A program made the position numbers and the translations under genes. A stretch of 64,000 bases of DNA from Gordonia jinghuaiqii. Its GTDB lineage: Bacteria > Actinomycetota > Actinomycetes > Mycobacteriales > Mycobacteriaceae. The notes below the pieces were generated by a model, which did not search any database, had not been told where the DNA came from, and worked only from the letters and a program-made list of their open reading frames with translations. The DNA lies in assembly GCF_014041935.1 (NCBI RefSeq), contig NZ_CP059491.1, positions 2,976,001 to 3,040,000 on the forward strand. The letters are read 5' to 3'. Positions 19,395 through 27,726 of this stretch are shown here, piece after piece. How positions within the stretch are numbered: position 1 is the stretch's first letter; each line of letters opens with the position of its first letter.

Positions 19395-20576
19395 ATGAGC
19401 CAACTGCCCTTGCGCACAGGTGTTTTGCGGTGGACGATGCTGGGTGTCGTTGCCGTACTCGGCATCGCCGGGTGCTCACCATCGGACACCGCATCCCGAT
19501 TCCGATCGTCCCCGAACGCCTCGACGACGATGCCGGCGGAGAGCGCGGCCGCGTTCCAGAAGGTGCTCGACACCACGCGCGCAACCGGCGGATTCCCCGG
19601 CGTCATCGCGCGGGTCATCTCCCCCGCCGGAATCTGGACCGGAACGTCGGGCGTCCGGGCAGCAGGCGGCGACGACCCGATCAGCCCCGAAGATCACACC
19701 CGCATCGGGTCACTCACCAAGACGATGACCGCGACGCTTCTGCTGCAACTCGTGCAGGAGAAGCGTGTCTCCCTGGACGACCCCATCAGCAAGTACGTGC
19801 CAGATGCCCCCAACGGCACCGCGACCGTGCGGCAGGTCGCGGACATGACCAGCGCCATCCCCTCGTACACGCAGTCCGAGGCGTTCGACAAGAAGTTCTT
19901 CGCCGATCCCGAATCCGTGTGGACCCCGCTCCAACTCGTCGACACCGCCACAACGCTGCCGCCGAGCTTCCCGCCCGGGCGGGGCTGGGAGTACTCCAAC
20001 ACCAACTACGTTCTGCTGGGGTTGCTCATCGAGGAAGTCCTCGACTCGGCGGTCGGAGAGATGTTCGAGAATCGCATCTTCGCCAAGCTCGGCATGGACG
20101 AGTCCTCGTGGCCCGGTGGGTCTGTGGAGATCCCTGATCCGCACCTCGACGGACTGACCGACCAGGGCCAGGCCGACGGCCGCACCGTCAACTCCACCCG
20201 ATGGAATCCGTCGTTCGCCTTCACCGCGGGCGCGGTCATCTCCACCATCGACGATCTGCAGACCTGGGGCGAGGCCCTGTTCACCGGTCGGGGGATCCTC
20301 GATCCTGCGACACAACAGCTTCGGCGTGATTCGATCCTGACCTCGCCGCCGCCCAACACCGCGACGGCCGGCTACGGGATAGGCATCGGCAACCGGGACG
20401 GCTGGTGGGGACACGACGGCGACTTCCCCGGATACAACACCTCGCTGTTCCACAACTACGAGTCCGACACCACCATCATCATCGTCGTCAACAGCGACGA
20501 CGATGTCACGGTCGACGGCACTCAGATGCCGCCGGTCTCCGCGCTCCAGGCCGGGCTGGTCGCCGCTCTCCCCTGA
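19395..20576 (+). CDS. Serine hydrolase lipoprotein (beta-lactamase/DD-peptidase fold)
   Basis: A 393-residue lipoprotein with a signal peptide and lipobox GIAGC. The catalytic serine-lysine pair is in SLTK (IGSLTKTMTATLL), and the YxN motif appears as YSNTNYVLLG. This is the class C beta-lactamase / D-alanyl-D-alanine carboxypeptidase fold, which also includes esterases, so the actual activity is open. Lipid anchoring places it on the outer face of the membrane. ATG 19395 was preferred; GACAAT lies six bases before it, and no ribosome binding site is obvious. A short tandem repeat covers its stop codon. Confidence 0.85.
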   Translation: MSQLPLRTGVLRWTMLGVVAVLGIAGCSPSDTASRFRSSPNASTTMPAESAAAFQKVLDTTRATGGFPGVIARVISPAGIWTGTSGVRAAGGDDPISPEDHTRIGSLTKTMTATLLLQLVQEKRVSLDDPISKYVPDAPNGTATVRQVADMTSAIPSYTQSEAFDKKFFADPESVWTPLQLVDTATTLPPSFPPGRGWEYSNTNYVLLGLLIEEVLDSAVGEMFENRIFAKLGMDESSWPGGSVEIPDPHLDGLTDQGQADGRTVNSTRWNPSFAFTAGAVISTIDDLQTWGEALFTGRGILDPATQQLRRDSILTSPPPNTATAGYGIGIGNRDGWWGHDGDFPGYNTSLFHNYESDTTIIIVVNSDDDVTVDGTQMPPVSALQAGLVAALP

Positions 20577-20612
20577 CGCCGCTCTCCCCTGACGCCGCGC
20601 TCCCCTGACGCC
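20564..20612. repeat. 16-17-bp tandem repeat, three copies
   Basis: Three near-identical copies of a unit reading approximately CGCTCTCCCCTGACGC run through the 3' end of the serine hydrolase gene. The first copy contains the TGA stop codon of that gene; the third copy has a one-base variation. It lies between that gene and the PPOX gene and could act on mRNA 3' ends or be neutral. Confidence 0.8.
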
Positions 20613-20648
20613 GGTCTTCCCCCTGCGCGCCGGGCGTATGGTCGGAGC

Positions 20649-21134
20649 ATGGCCAGAACCGTTGCGAAAGCCGATGCCGTCGACCGCGCCGAACTGCTGG
20701 ACTTCATCCGGCCGCGCCACCACATGATCCTCAGCACCGTCCGGTCGAACGGCAGCCCTCAGCTGTCGCCGGTCACCGGCGGCGTCGACGACCACGGGCG
20801 CATCGTCATCTCCACCTACCCCGGCCGCGCCAAGGCCGCGAACCTGCGCAACACTCCCGTGGCGAGCGTTGTGGTCTTGTCGGATGAGTTCAACGGTGCC
20901 TGGGTCCAGATCGACGGTGACGCCGAGGTTCTCGACATGCCCGAGGCCGAGGACGCCCTCGTCGACTACTTCCGCAGCATCTCCGGCGAGCACCCGGACT
21001 GGGACGAGTACCGGGCGGCGATGCGGACCCAGGGCAAGTCACTCATCCGGATCACGCCCACGCGGTGGGGCCCCGTGGCCACCGGCGGTTTCCCCGCCGA
21101 TGTCGCGGCCAAGCTCGACGCGCAGGACAGCTGA
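20649..21134 (+). CDS. PPOX-class, probably F420-dependent, oxidoreductase
   Basis: A 161-residue split-barrel flavin/deazaflavin protein. The segment HHMILSTVRSNGSPQLSPVTG opens the barrel, followed by RIVISTYPGRAKAANLRN and ITPTRWGPVATGG, which resemble Rv1155-type F420-binding proteins rather than true pyridoxamine phosphate oxidases. The natural substrate is unknown. TATGGT (20637-20642) lies six bases before the ATG, another probable leaderless start. A GyrI-like gene follows after 23 bp. Confidence 0.8.
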   Translation: MARTVAKADAVDRAELLDFIRPRHHMILSTVRSNGSPQLSPVTGGVDDHGRIVISTYPGRAKAANLRNTPVASVVVLSDEFNGAWVQIDGDAEVLDMPEAEDALVDYFRSISGEHPDWDEYRAAMRTQGKSLIRITPTRWGPVATGGFPADVAAKLDAQDS

Positions 21135-21157
21135 GCCGCTCCACGGCAGGCGAACCC

Positions 21158-21802
21158 TTGTCCGACAAGGTCGATTTCAAGAAGTCACTCGATACCTACA
21201 CGGCCAGGCGCGGCGAGTTCAGGCTCGTCGACGTCCCGCCGACCCGGTACCTGATGATCGACGGCGCCGGTGATCCCAACACCTCACGGGAGTTCGCCGC
21301 GGCCATCGAGACCCTGCACCCGGTGGCGTACAAGGTGAAGTTCGCGAGCAGCCGCGAACTCGGCCGAGACTACGTGGTCCCGCCTCTCGAGGGCCTGTGG
21401 TGGTCGGAGGACATGTCCGCGTTCACCGGTGCGCGCGACAAGTCCCGCTGGAGTTGGACTCTTCTGCTGATGGTCCCCGGCTGGATCGACGACGATCTGG
21501 TCGCGGCCGCCGTTGCGAAGGTTGCGGGCACGCGGCCACCGCCCCGGCTCGACGACCTACGGTTGGACGTCCTCGACGAAGGTCTCTGCGTGCAGACACT
21601 GCACCTCGGCTCATTCGACGATGAGGCCCCGGTGCTGGCTCGGATGCACGACGAGTTCGTCCCGGCCAACGGGCTTCGGATGCGGGGCATCCACCATGAG
21701 ATCTACTTCAGCGATTTCCGGAAGGTCGCCCCGGACAAACTGCGCACCATCCTGCGACAACCTGTCGAACAATTACACCCTTCGAGTATCGCGAAGCTGT
21801 GA
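21158..21802 (+). CDS. GyrI-like small-molecule-binding domain protein
   Basis: A 214-residue protein of the GyrI-like/YtdP group, related to the effector-binding half of AraC-type regulators but without a DNA-binding domain. Visible marks are VDVPPTRYLMIDGAGDPN, PLEGLWWSEDM and MRGIHHEIYFSDFRKV. The family binds or hydrolyses small hydrophobic compounds in some members; here the ligand is unknown. The start is probably TTG at 21158, 23 bp after the PPOX gene, with a weak AGGCGA upstream. The two genes are likely co-transcribed. Confidence 0.75.
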   Translation: MSDKVDFKKSLDTYTARRGEFRLVDVPPTRYLMIDGAGDPNTSREFAAAIETLHPVAYKVKFASSRELGRDYVVPPLEGLWWSEDMSAFTGARDKSRWSWTLLLMVPGWIDDDLVAAAVAKVAGTRPPPRLDDLRLDVLDEGLCVQTLHLGSFDDEAPVLARMHDEFVPANGLRMRGIHHEIYFSDFRKVAPDKLRTILRQPVEQLHPSSIAKL

Positions 21803-21811
21803 CGTCTCATC

Positions 21812-22255
21812 TCATTCCGAGGGTGCAGCCGTCGGCTGACTCCAGCTCGCCAGGATCGAGATCGCCTCACGCGACGGTGATCCCGGCTCTGTCGAGTAGA
21901 GGAACAGCGTCTGGTCGTGGTCACCCGGAAGGGTGAAGGTCTCGTAGTCCACGACGAGTTCGTTGAGGTCGCGATCCTCGGCCGCCTCGAGCCGTAAACT
22001 CTCGACCGCGTTGCGCGCCTGCACTTCCCAGTCGACGAAGAGTCTGCGCGCGTCGTCGGACAGGAGCATCCAGCGGGCGTAGTTTCGCTCTCGCCCGGGC
22101 AGTCGCTCGAAGTCGGCGAACAACGCGCACGCCATCGGGTTGGCCGCGAGCACCTCGGTACGGCGTCCGAGGACGAGTGCGGGATGGGCGTCGAAGGAGT
22201 CGAGAAGCCGACGCAACCCGGGCCGCAGTCGCTGCACGCTCGACCGTGAACGCGC
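21812..22255 (-). pseudogene. MmyB-type XRE regulator remnant
   Basis: The minus strand encodes the ligand-binding half of an MmyB/XRE-family regulator: RLRPGLRRLLDSFDAHPALV, then LGRRTEVLAANPMACALFADF and FTLPGDHDQTLFLYSTEPG. The N-terminal helix-turn-helix is absent. A second loss is internal: the usual roughly 40-50 residues (including the HPLVG region) between the LRLEA helix and the DYETFTLPGD strand are missing, so EDRDLNEL runs straight into VVDYETF. Homology stops near 22255, where a fragment of an oppositely oriented SDR gene begins. The protein cannot bind DNA as a normal regulator. Confidence 0.75.
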
Positions 22256-22521
22256 AGCTGCCCGTGGAATCCACTGTCGAGGTCTACCCCGCACTCCGCG
22301 AGATGACCGGCGCCCACCAGGCGATGTCGGGCACCCAGCTCGGCGATCCGGCCCGCGCGGCGTCGGCGATCATCACCGTCGCCACGCGAGGCGACGCCCC
22401 GCTGCATCAGCTGCTGGGCTGGGACGCCCTCGAGTTCGCCGACGCTCGGCTGCACTCCCTGCGGAAGCAGTTCGACGCCGCACGCGACCTCGCGGTGACC
22501 TCGGATCATCCCGCGGTGTGA
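22246..22521 (+). pseudogene. Short-chain dehydrogenase/reductase 3' remnant
   Basis: Only the C-terminal part of an SDR oxidoreductase is encoded: ESTVEVYPALREMTGAHQ, then GTQLGDPARAASAIITVA, then PLHQLLGWDALEFADARL, ending at TGA 22519-22521. The Rossmann nucleotide site and the catalytic Ser-Tyr-Lys are gone. SDR genes divergent from MmyB-type regulators are a common actinobacterial pair, so this looks like a pair that has lost its shared promoter region and both 5' ends in one deletion. Confidence 0.75.
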
Positions 22522-22647
22522 CGCCTCCGCTGCGCCGAGCAGCGTGACGATCCGACTCGGGAGCCCGATCGTGCACCGGACGCTCGGGCCCGCCCGGCGC
22601 GGGGGTGGCCGGAACTCCGTCGAGGTCGACAGATGCCCAGTCGCGTC

Positions 22648-22653
22648 TATAGT
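22648..22653 (+). promoter_or_regulatory. Candidate promoter for the pyruvate oxidase gene
   Basis: TATAGT at 22648-22653 is a good -10 element, and TCGACA at 22626-22631 lies 16 bases upstream. Transcription would begin near 22660 and give a leader of about 28 nt before the ATG at 22688. Confidence 0.4.
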
Positions 22654-22687
22654 CGGGTTCACACCGGCCCCGACCGAACGGATCGCG

Positions 22688-24424
22688 ATGCCGACAACAG
22701 TCGCCGAGAGAATTGTCGAAGAGCTCGAACGATCAGGAGTCCGACGGATACACGGCCTCCCGGGCGATTCGCTCAACGGACTCACCGATGCCCTGCGCAC
22801 CAACGACACCATCTCATGGCGTCATGTCCGGCACGAGGAATCGGCCGCGTTCGCCGCGTCCGCGGAGGCCGCACTGACCGGGGAGCTCGCCGTCTGCGTG
22901 GGCAGCTGCGGACCGGGCAACCTGCACCTGATCAACGGGCTGTTCGACGCCCACCGCAGCCGGGTACCGGTGCTCGCCATCGCCGCGCACATCCCGGCGA
23001 CCGAGATCGGGACCGGATACTTCCAGGAAACCCATCCGGAGCAGCTGTTCCGGGAGTGCAGCGCCTATTGCGAGATGGTCAGCACGCCCGAACAGATGCC
23101 CCGCCTGCTCGACATCGCGATCCGCACCGCCGTCGAACGCCAGGACGTCGCGGTCCTCGTCATCCCCGGGGAGTTGTTCCTCACCCCGTGTCCCACACGG
23201 CGCTCGGGTGCCCCGATCCGTCGCCGCCCTCGGCTCGCGCGGCCCACCGACGCCGACATCGTCCTCCTCGCAGAGACCCTCAACGCCGCCCGGCGGGTGA
23301 CCATCCTGGCCGGCGCCGGGGTGCAGGGTAGCCACGACGAGGTCGTCGAACTCGCCGGTGCCCTGCAGGCACCGATCGTGCATGCGTTGCGCGGCAAGGA
23401 GTTCATCGAATACGACAACCCGTACGACGTGGGAATGACCGGGCTGCTGGGCTTTTCGTCGGGATACCGGGCGATCGAGAAATGCGACACCCTGCTGATG
23501 CTCGGCACCGACTTCCCCTACGAACAGTTCTATCCGTCCGAGGCGACGATCATCCAGGTCGACATCCGCGGCGAACAGATCGGGCGCCGATGCCCCGTCG
23601 ACCTCCCGCTCGTCGGGGATGTCGGTGACACGGTGCGTGCACTTCTCCCGCACATCGCCGACGGCCGCGACTCCGAGCACCTCTCGGATGCGCTTGCCCA
23701 CTACACCAAGGCCCGGCGCCGGCTGGACGAACTCGCCGACAACGACCGCAACCGCGCACCCATCCACCCGCAGTACCTCACCCGCCTGATCAGCGAAAAG
23801 GCAAGCGCCGACGCGGTGTTCATCCCCGACGTCGGGTCGCCGGTCGTCTGGGCGGCGCGCTACCTGCAGATGAACGGTGCGCGGCGACTGATCGGTTCGT
23901 TCACCCACGGATCGATGGCGAACGCGGTGTCGCAGGCAGTCGGCGCACAGACCGCGTTCCCCGACCGTCAGGTCATCGCCCTCGCCGGCGACGGCGGCCT
24001 GGCCATGCTCCTCGGCGAACTGCTCACGATCACCCAGAACAAACTGCCGGTGAAGATCGTCGTCTTCAACAACTCGTCGCTGAACTTCGTCGAGGTCGAG
24101 ATGAAGGCGGCCGGTTTCGTCAATTTCGCCACCGACCTCGAGAACCCCGACTTCGCGAAACTCGCCGAGGCCGTCGGCATCCGCGGTACCCGTGTCGATC
24201 AACCCGACGATCTCGCCTCCGCGGTCGATGAGTTCCTGGCCCACGACGGCCCGGCGCTGCTCGACGTCACCACCGCCAGACAGGAGCTGTCCATCCCGCC
24301 GACCATCACTGCCGCCCAGGCCAAGGGGTTCACCCTGTACGCGTTGCGCACGGTGCTGTCCGGACGCGGCGACGAGCTCGTCGATCTCGCCGAGACCAAC
24401 CTCTTCCGCCGACTCTTCGACTGA
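22688..24424 (+). CDS. poxB: Thiamine-diphosphate enzyme, pyruvate oxidase/dehydrogenase (PoxB-like)
   Basis: A 578-residue ThDP- and FAD-dependent enzyme, like PoxB, which decarboxylates pyruvate to acetate and passes electrons to quinone. The N-terminal domain contains the catalytic glutamate in RHEESAAFAA (near residue 50-51), the central domain the FAD-type fold, and the C-terminal domain the ThDP motif beginning GDGGLAMLLGEL and ending VVFNN. Length fits the family. The membrane-binding C-terminal peptide of E. coli PoxB is not obvious. Related decarboxylases share this plan, so the substrate is a family-based inference. Confidence 0.85.
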   Translation: MPTTVAERIVEELERSGVRRIHGLPGDSLNGLTDALRTNDTISWRHVRHEESAAFAASAEAALTGELAVCVGSCGPGNLHLINGLFDAHRSRVPVLAIAAHIPATEIGTGYFQETHPEQLFRECSAYCEMVSTPEQMPRLLDIAIRTAVERQDVAVLVIPGELFLTPCPTRRSGAPIRRRPRLARPTDADIVLLAETLNAARRVTILAGAGVQGSHDEVVELAGALQAPIVHALRGKEFIEYDNPYDVGMTGLLGFSSGYRAIEKCDTLLMLGTDFPYEQFYPSEATIIQVDIRGEQIGRRCPVDLPLVGDVGDTVRALLPHIADGRDSEHLSDALAHYTKARRRLDELADNDRNRAPIHPQYLTRLISEKASADAVFIPDVGSPVVWAARYLQMNGARRLIGSFTHGSMANAVSQAVGAQTAFPDRQVIALAGDGGLAMLLGELLTITQNKLPVKIVVFNNSSLNFVEVEMKAAGFVNFATDLENPDFAKLAEAVGIRGTRVDQPDDLASAVDEFLAHDGPALLDVTTARQELSIPPTITAAQAKGFTLYALRTVLSGRGDELVDLAETNLFRRLFD

Positions 24425-24580
24425 CCCCTGACTGCGCGCGCACCGAAAACCGGACAACGCGCGGTCGGTGCACCCGCACGGGCCGGGCGGCGGCTCGTCG
24501 GGCGCGGGATCGGAGATGTGCGCGAACACCCCCACGGGTGATACACATGATTCGATTCGTCTCATACCGTTGGGAGTACC

Positions 24581-25852
24581 TTGTCCACCTTGCTGCCGCG
24601 AACCGGCGATCCCGGAGCCCCGGCCTTCCCGACCGCGGTGGCCTACGACAAGGCAGTCGCCGGCCGAGGTCTGACCCGGGTACGCCACGTGGTCCGCAGG
24701 GTCACCGGCAAGGACCTGTTTCCCGAACCGGAGCACCTGCGCACCTTCGCCGAGGACATGTTCCGCACCGATCCGGTGGCCGAGCGGTTCGTCGACGAGG
24801 TGTACGGAACCCTCGGACCCGAGGCTGCTCGCGCACTGCTCGATCAGGCGCTCACCGACGGTCTCGACAGCATCGACAATCCCCCGCCGGCGCTCGTCGA
24901 ACTGTTCGAGGAGTTCGACGAGGTACCCGACTGGGTCGATCCCGAACTGATCGCCGAAGGCGAGGCGATCTGGCGGCGCTGGGGTACCGGCTTGTTCAGC
25001 GTGGCCGGCGGGATCACGCTGGAGATGTACACCGAGGCCGCGGTGGCCAAGCCGCTGTCGCTCGCGGGGGGCTACGCCGGCGACAACGCGCTGCGCCGCT
25101 TCCTGGAGACCTCACGGTTCTGGATCGATGTGTCGCAGCCCGGCGCTCTGCTGACCCCGGGATCGCAGGGGCGTGCGACGGCGATGCGGGTGCGGGTCAT
25201 GCACGTGTGGGTTCGACGCACCGTCGCCGGACATCCCGAATGGGACCGGAGCCGCTGGGGCGACCCGATCAGCCAGTCCTACCAGCTCCTCACCCTGTTG
25301 GGTGGCAGCGTCGTGCCCGCGTCGGCGTTGTGGCTCACCGGGGTGATGACCACGCCCCGAGAGATCCGGGTACTGCTGCACTACCAGCGCTATCTGGGCC
25401 ACCTGCTGGGTGTGCGGACCCAGTGGTACCCCGAGACCATCTCCGATTCACTCCGACTGCTGGCGTTCGTCACCTCCACCCGCAGTCACGACGCCGGGGC
25501 CGACGGCGCCGAACTCATCGAATCGTTCCCCGCGGCCTTCGCCGCCGACGGCGCAACCGGGTTCAAACGCCTGCGCGGCAGATACAACTCGATGATGTAC
25601 GCGGCGTACTCGAGCATCTACATGATGCCGATGACACGTCTGCGCTACCGCATGCCCAGCCCGATCCCCGGCATCGCCCTGATCGTGCTGAGGATGCCGG
25701 CCGTCGTGCTGGTGGAGACCTTGCGGCGCCTCTCCCCCGGATTCCGCCGCCTGCACGAGAAGGCGATGTGTCGTCACCGGGAGAACTGGCATGACTGGCA
25801 GACTTCCGGACGTCCCGCGGACTTCGCCCACGGCAAGGGGCTGCGGCGGTGA
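24581..25852 (+). CDS. Oxygenase MpaB-family protein (DUF2236)
   Basis: A 423-residue member of the MpaB/latex-clearing-protein superfamily, which binds heme b and cleaves or oxidises isoprenoid or polyketide side chains in characterised cases. Family traits seen are the conserved RATAMRVRVMHVWVRR block, with R and H residues that shape the heme pocket, and the segment LRYRMPSPIPGIALIVLRMP near the C-terminus. It lacks a recognisable signal peptide. The start is probably TTG at 24581, four bases after GGGAG. A short tandem repeat follows immediately after its stop codon. Confidence 0.8.
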   Translation: MSTLLPRTGDPGAPAFPTAVAYDKAVAGRGLTRVRHVVRRVTGKDLFPEPEHLRTFAEDMFRTDPVAERFVDEVYGTLGPEAARALLDQALTDGLDSIDNPPPALVELFEEFDEVPDWVDPELIAEGEAIWRRWGTGLFSVAGGITLEMYTEAAVAKPLSLAGGYAGDNALRRFLETSRFWIDVSQPGALLTPGSQGRATAMRVRVMHVWVRRTVAGHPEWDRSRWGDPISQSYQLLTLLGGSVVPASALWLTGVMTTPREIRVLLHYQRYLGHLLGVRTQWYPETISDSLRLLAFVTSTRSHDAGADGAELIESFPAAFAADGATGFKRLRGRYNSMMYAAYSSIYMMPMTRLRYRMPSPIPGIALIVLRMPAVVLVETLRRLSPGFRRLHEKAMCRHRENWHDWQTSGRPADFAHGKGLRR

Positions 25853-25853
25853 G

Positions 25854-25915
25854 GTGATCGCGGTGGTGACGTGATCGCGGTGGTGACGTGATCGCGGTGG
25901 TGACGTGATCGCGGT
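25854..25915. repeat. 17-bp tandem repeat, 3.6 copies
   Basis: The unit GTGATCGCGGTGGTGAC occurs three times without change (25854-25870, 25871-25887, 25888-25904) and is followed by an 11-base partial copy. It starts two bases after the stop codon of the MpaB-type gene. No partner gene for an array is present and there are no unique spacers, so it is a minisatellite and not a CRISPR. Confidence 0.95.
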
Positions 25916-25980
25916 CCCATCAGGCCGCGGCGGGCGGCACCCGACCGTGATCGGCACCCGGGTCTGACCGGCACCCGACT

Positions 25981-26008
25981 TTGACGCAGTGGAGTACACG
26001 ATTAGCGT
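25981..26008 (+). promoter_or_regulatory. hadAB promoter
   Basis: TTGACG (25981-25986) and TAGCGT (26003-26008) are separated by 16 bases. Transcription should begin near 26015-26016, exactly at the GTG taken as the hadAB start, so the message is probably leaderless. Confidence 0.6.
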
Positions 26009-26015
26009 GTTCGGG

Positions 26016-27068
26016 GTGACCCATTCTCCGACCGCAGCTCCGAATGCATCCGGTGACGCCGCAGGGCTCGAAGCCCGCGTCGGCCACTACTACACCCTTG
26101 ATGGCTCCTACCAGGTCGGTCGCGAGAAGGTGCGCGAGTACGCCCGCGCGGTGCAGGACTACCATCCCGCCCATTGGGAGCCCGAAGCTGCTGCGGCCCT
26201 GGGTTATTCGGGACTGGTCGCGCCGATGACGTTCACGTCCATCCCGGCGATGGCGGCCAACCGCGAACTGTTCGAGTCGGTGATCGTCGGCTACGACACC
26301 TACGTGCAGACCGAGCAGGTCTTCGAGCAGCACCGCCCCATCGTCGCGGGCGATCAGCTCGTCACCGATGCGGAATTGTCGGGCGTACGCAAGGTTGCGG
26401 GCCGCGAACTGATCACGGTGACCAACACCATGACCGATGCCGCGGGCGAGAAGGTGCACACCATGCACACGACCGTCGTCGGCGTCACCGCCGACGAAGT
26501 CGACCCCGAACTCAGCTCTGCCGTGCGCAAGGTGATGATGCACGACGTCAACATCTTCAGCCACGACGAAACCGCGGACCGCTACGTCAAGACCGTCCGT
26601 CCCGACGGCGAGATCCGCACCGCCGACGACGCGAACCGCCCGTCGGGTGCCCGCTCCTTCGACGAGCTGTCGGTCGGCGACGAACTCCCCCTGCACAACG
26701 CGCGTCTGTCCCGTGGGGACCTCGTGAACTACAGCGGCGTCGCCGGCGACGCGAACCCCATCCACTGGGACGAGAAGTCCGCCAGGCTCGCCGGCCTGCC
26801 GGACGTGATCGCGCACGGAATGCTCACCATGGGACTCGGGGCGGCCTTCGTCTCGGCCTGGTCGGGCGACCCCGGCGCCGCGACCCGTTATTCGGTGCGG
26901 CTCTCGCAGACCGTCCCCGTGTCGGCGTCGGAGGGCGGCGACATCGAGTTCAGCGGCCGGATCAAGTCGCTGGACCCCGAGACGCGTACCGGCGTCGTGA
27001 TCGTCGTCGCCAAGTCCGGCGGCCGCAAGGTCTTCGGTCTGGCCACCATGAACATCCGGTTCTCGTAG
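26016..27068 (+). CDS. hadAB: Fused (3R)-hydroxyacyl-ACP dehydratase HadA-HadB
   Basis: A 350-residue fusion of two hot-dog domains. The first (about residues 20-170) is MaoC-N-like and matches HadA (PMTFTSIPAMAANRELFE); the second (about 210-350) carries the hydratase motif GDANPIHWDEKSARLAGLPD and IAHGMLTMG, with catalytic Asp and His near residues 246 and 251, matching HadB. In mycobacteria these are separate subunits that dehydrate 3-hydroxyacyl-AcpM during meromycolate elongation; fusion is found in related mycolic-acid genera. GTG 26016 is preferred over 25989 and 26007 because of the promoter geometry. A strong terminator follows. Confidence 0.85.
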   Translation: MTHSPTAAPNASGDAAGLEARVGHYYTLDGSYQVGREKVREYARAVQDYHPAHWEPEAAAALGYSGLVAPMTFTSIPAMAANRELFESVIVGYDTYVQTEQVFEQHRPIVAGDQLVTDAELSGVRKVAGRELITVTNTMTDAAGEKVHTMHTTVVGVTADEVDPELSSAVRKVMMHDVNIFSHDETADRYVKTVRPDGEIRTADDANRPSGARSFDELSVGDELPLHNARLSRGDLVNYSGVAGDANPIHWDEKSARLAGLPDVIAHGMLTMGLGAAFVSAWSGDPGAATRYSVRLSQTVPVSASEGGDIEFSGRIKSLDPETRTGVVIVVAKSGGRKVFGLATMNIRFS

Positions 27069-27080
27069 AAGCGAGACGTA

Positions 27081-27127
27081 CGACGAAGTCCCCGGTGCGG
27101 CCTGGCCGCGCCGGGGATTTCGTCGTC
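27081..27127 (+). terminator. Hairpin terminator after hadAB
   Basis: A 13-bp stem (27091-27103 with 27105-27117, one wobble pair, one-base loop) is extended by an outer ACGACGAA/TTCGTCGT pairing at both flanks. It lies 13 bases past the hadAB stop and is followed by a T-rich ATTTCGTCG stretch. The convergent gene on the other strand ends 40 bases further, so it can serve both. Confidence 0.8.
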
Positions 27128-27128
27128 G

Positions 27129-27178
27129 CCGGCCCCAGTACTCGCCGGCCCCCAGTACTCGCCGGCCCTAGTACTCGC
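27129..27178. repeat. About 16-bp tandem repeat, three copies
   Basis: Three imperfect copies of GCCGGCCCCAGTACTC run between the hadAB terminator and the end of the convergent hypothetical gene. The last copy contains the TAG stop codon of that gene, so the repeat overlaps its 3' end. Confidence 0.75.
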
Positions 27179-27632
27179 CCTTGATGACGAAGTACGAACC
27201 GCGGATGATCCCGGCGAGCTTCGACTTCTGGCGCGCGAACTTGAACTTCGACTCGAGTTCCTCCGGGACGTCCATCCCCTCGGAGAGTTTGAAGCCGACC
27301 GCGCGCTTACCCGAGGGATCCAGGCTGTACATGACGTTGACGGCCAGGCCCGACTCGTAGAACACATATGACATGTGCAGACCGTCGACCTCGAAGTCGC
27401 TGACCTCCAGCGGGTTCGACGCGATGGTGATGTCGCGCTCGTCGGCGAGGATGCGAGTCACCCGCGCAAGTACGTCGGGTGCCTCATCGGCCGGCACGAC
27501 CGTGAAGTCGTGGCCGTATTTGGTCTTGTAGTAGCGGGACTCGTTGGCGCGGAGCCCGGCGAGCGCCTCCGCCACCGGAGAACCGTCCACGCCCTCGGTG
27601 GAGACGTTCGTGAAGTCGACGACGTAACCCAT
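27168..27632 (-). CDS. Conserved hypothetical protein
   Basis: A 154-residue protein that I do not recognise. It begins MGYVVDFTNVSTEGVDG and has a mixed alpha-beta character, with a middle segment DGLHMSYVFYESGLAVNVMY and a basic C-terminus containing KFKFARQKSKLAGIIRG. There is no signal peptide or membrane segment. ATG 27632 was chosen because conserved-looking sequence begins there, although a longer frame runs to 27668. It is isolated between two hairpin terminators and therefore probably transcribed alone. Confidence 0.7.
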   Translation of the reverse strand: MGYVVDFTNVSTEGVDGSPVAEALAGLRANESRYYKTKYGHDFTVVPADEAPDVLARVTRILADERDITIASNPLEVSDFEVDGLHMSYVFYESGLAVNVMYSLDPSGKRAVGFKLSEGMDVPEELESKFKFARQKSKLAGIIRGSYFVIKGEY

Positions 27633-27670
27633 ACCCGCTCCATCTCCGATGTCAGCCGAGTGCCCCACAA

Positions 27671-27707
27671 CAGTAGAGCCCCCGACCAGGGGCCGGGGGC
27701 TCTACTG
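27671..27707 (-). terminator. 14-bp hairpin terminator
   Basis: A perfect 14-bp stem, CAGTAGAGCCCCCG paired with its complement, encloses a nine-base loop. It lies 20 bases beyond the stop codon of the Ddn-like gene, which reads leftward. The T-tract after the stem is short (TTGTGG), so it is an intrinsic-like rather than textbook terminator. Confidence 0.8.
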
Positions 27708-27726
27708 ACTGCTTGACGCAGATTCA

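Noticed and set aside
22814..24736. 640-codon open frame opposite the pyruvate oxidase gene
   Set aside because: It mirrors the codon positions of a well-conserved enzyme on the other strand and shows no family motifs.
25854..25915. Possible CRISPR array
   Set aside because: The repeat units are contiguous with no spacers and no cas genes are present.
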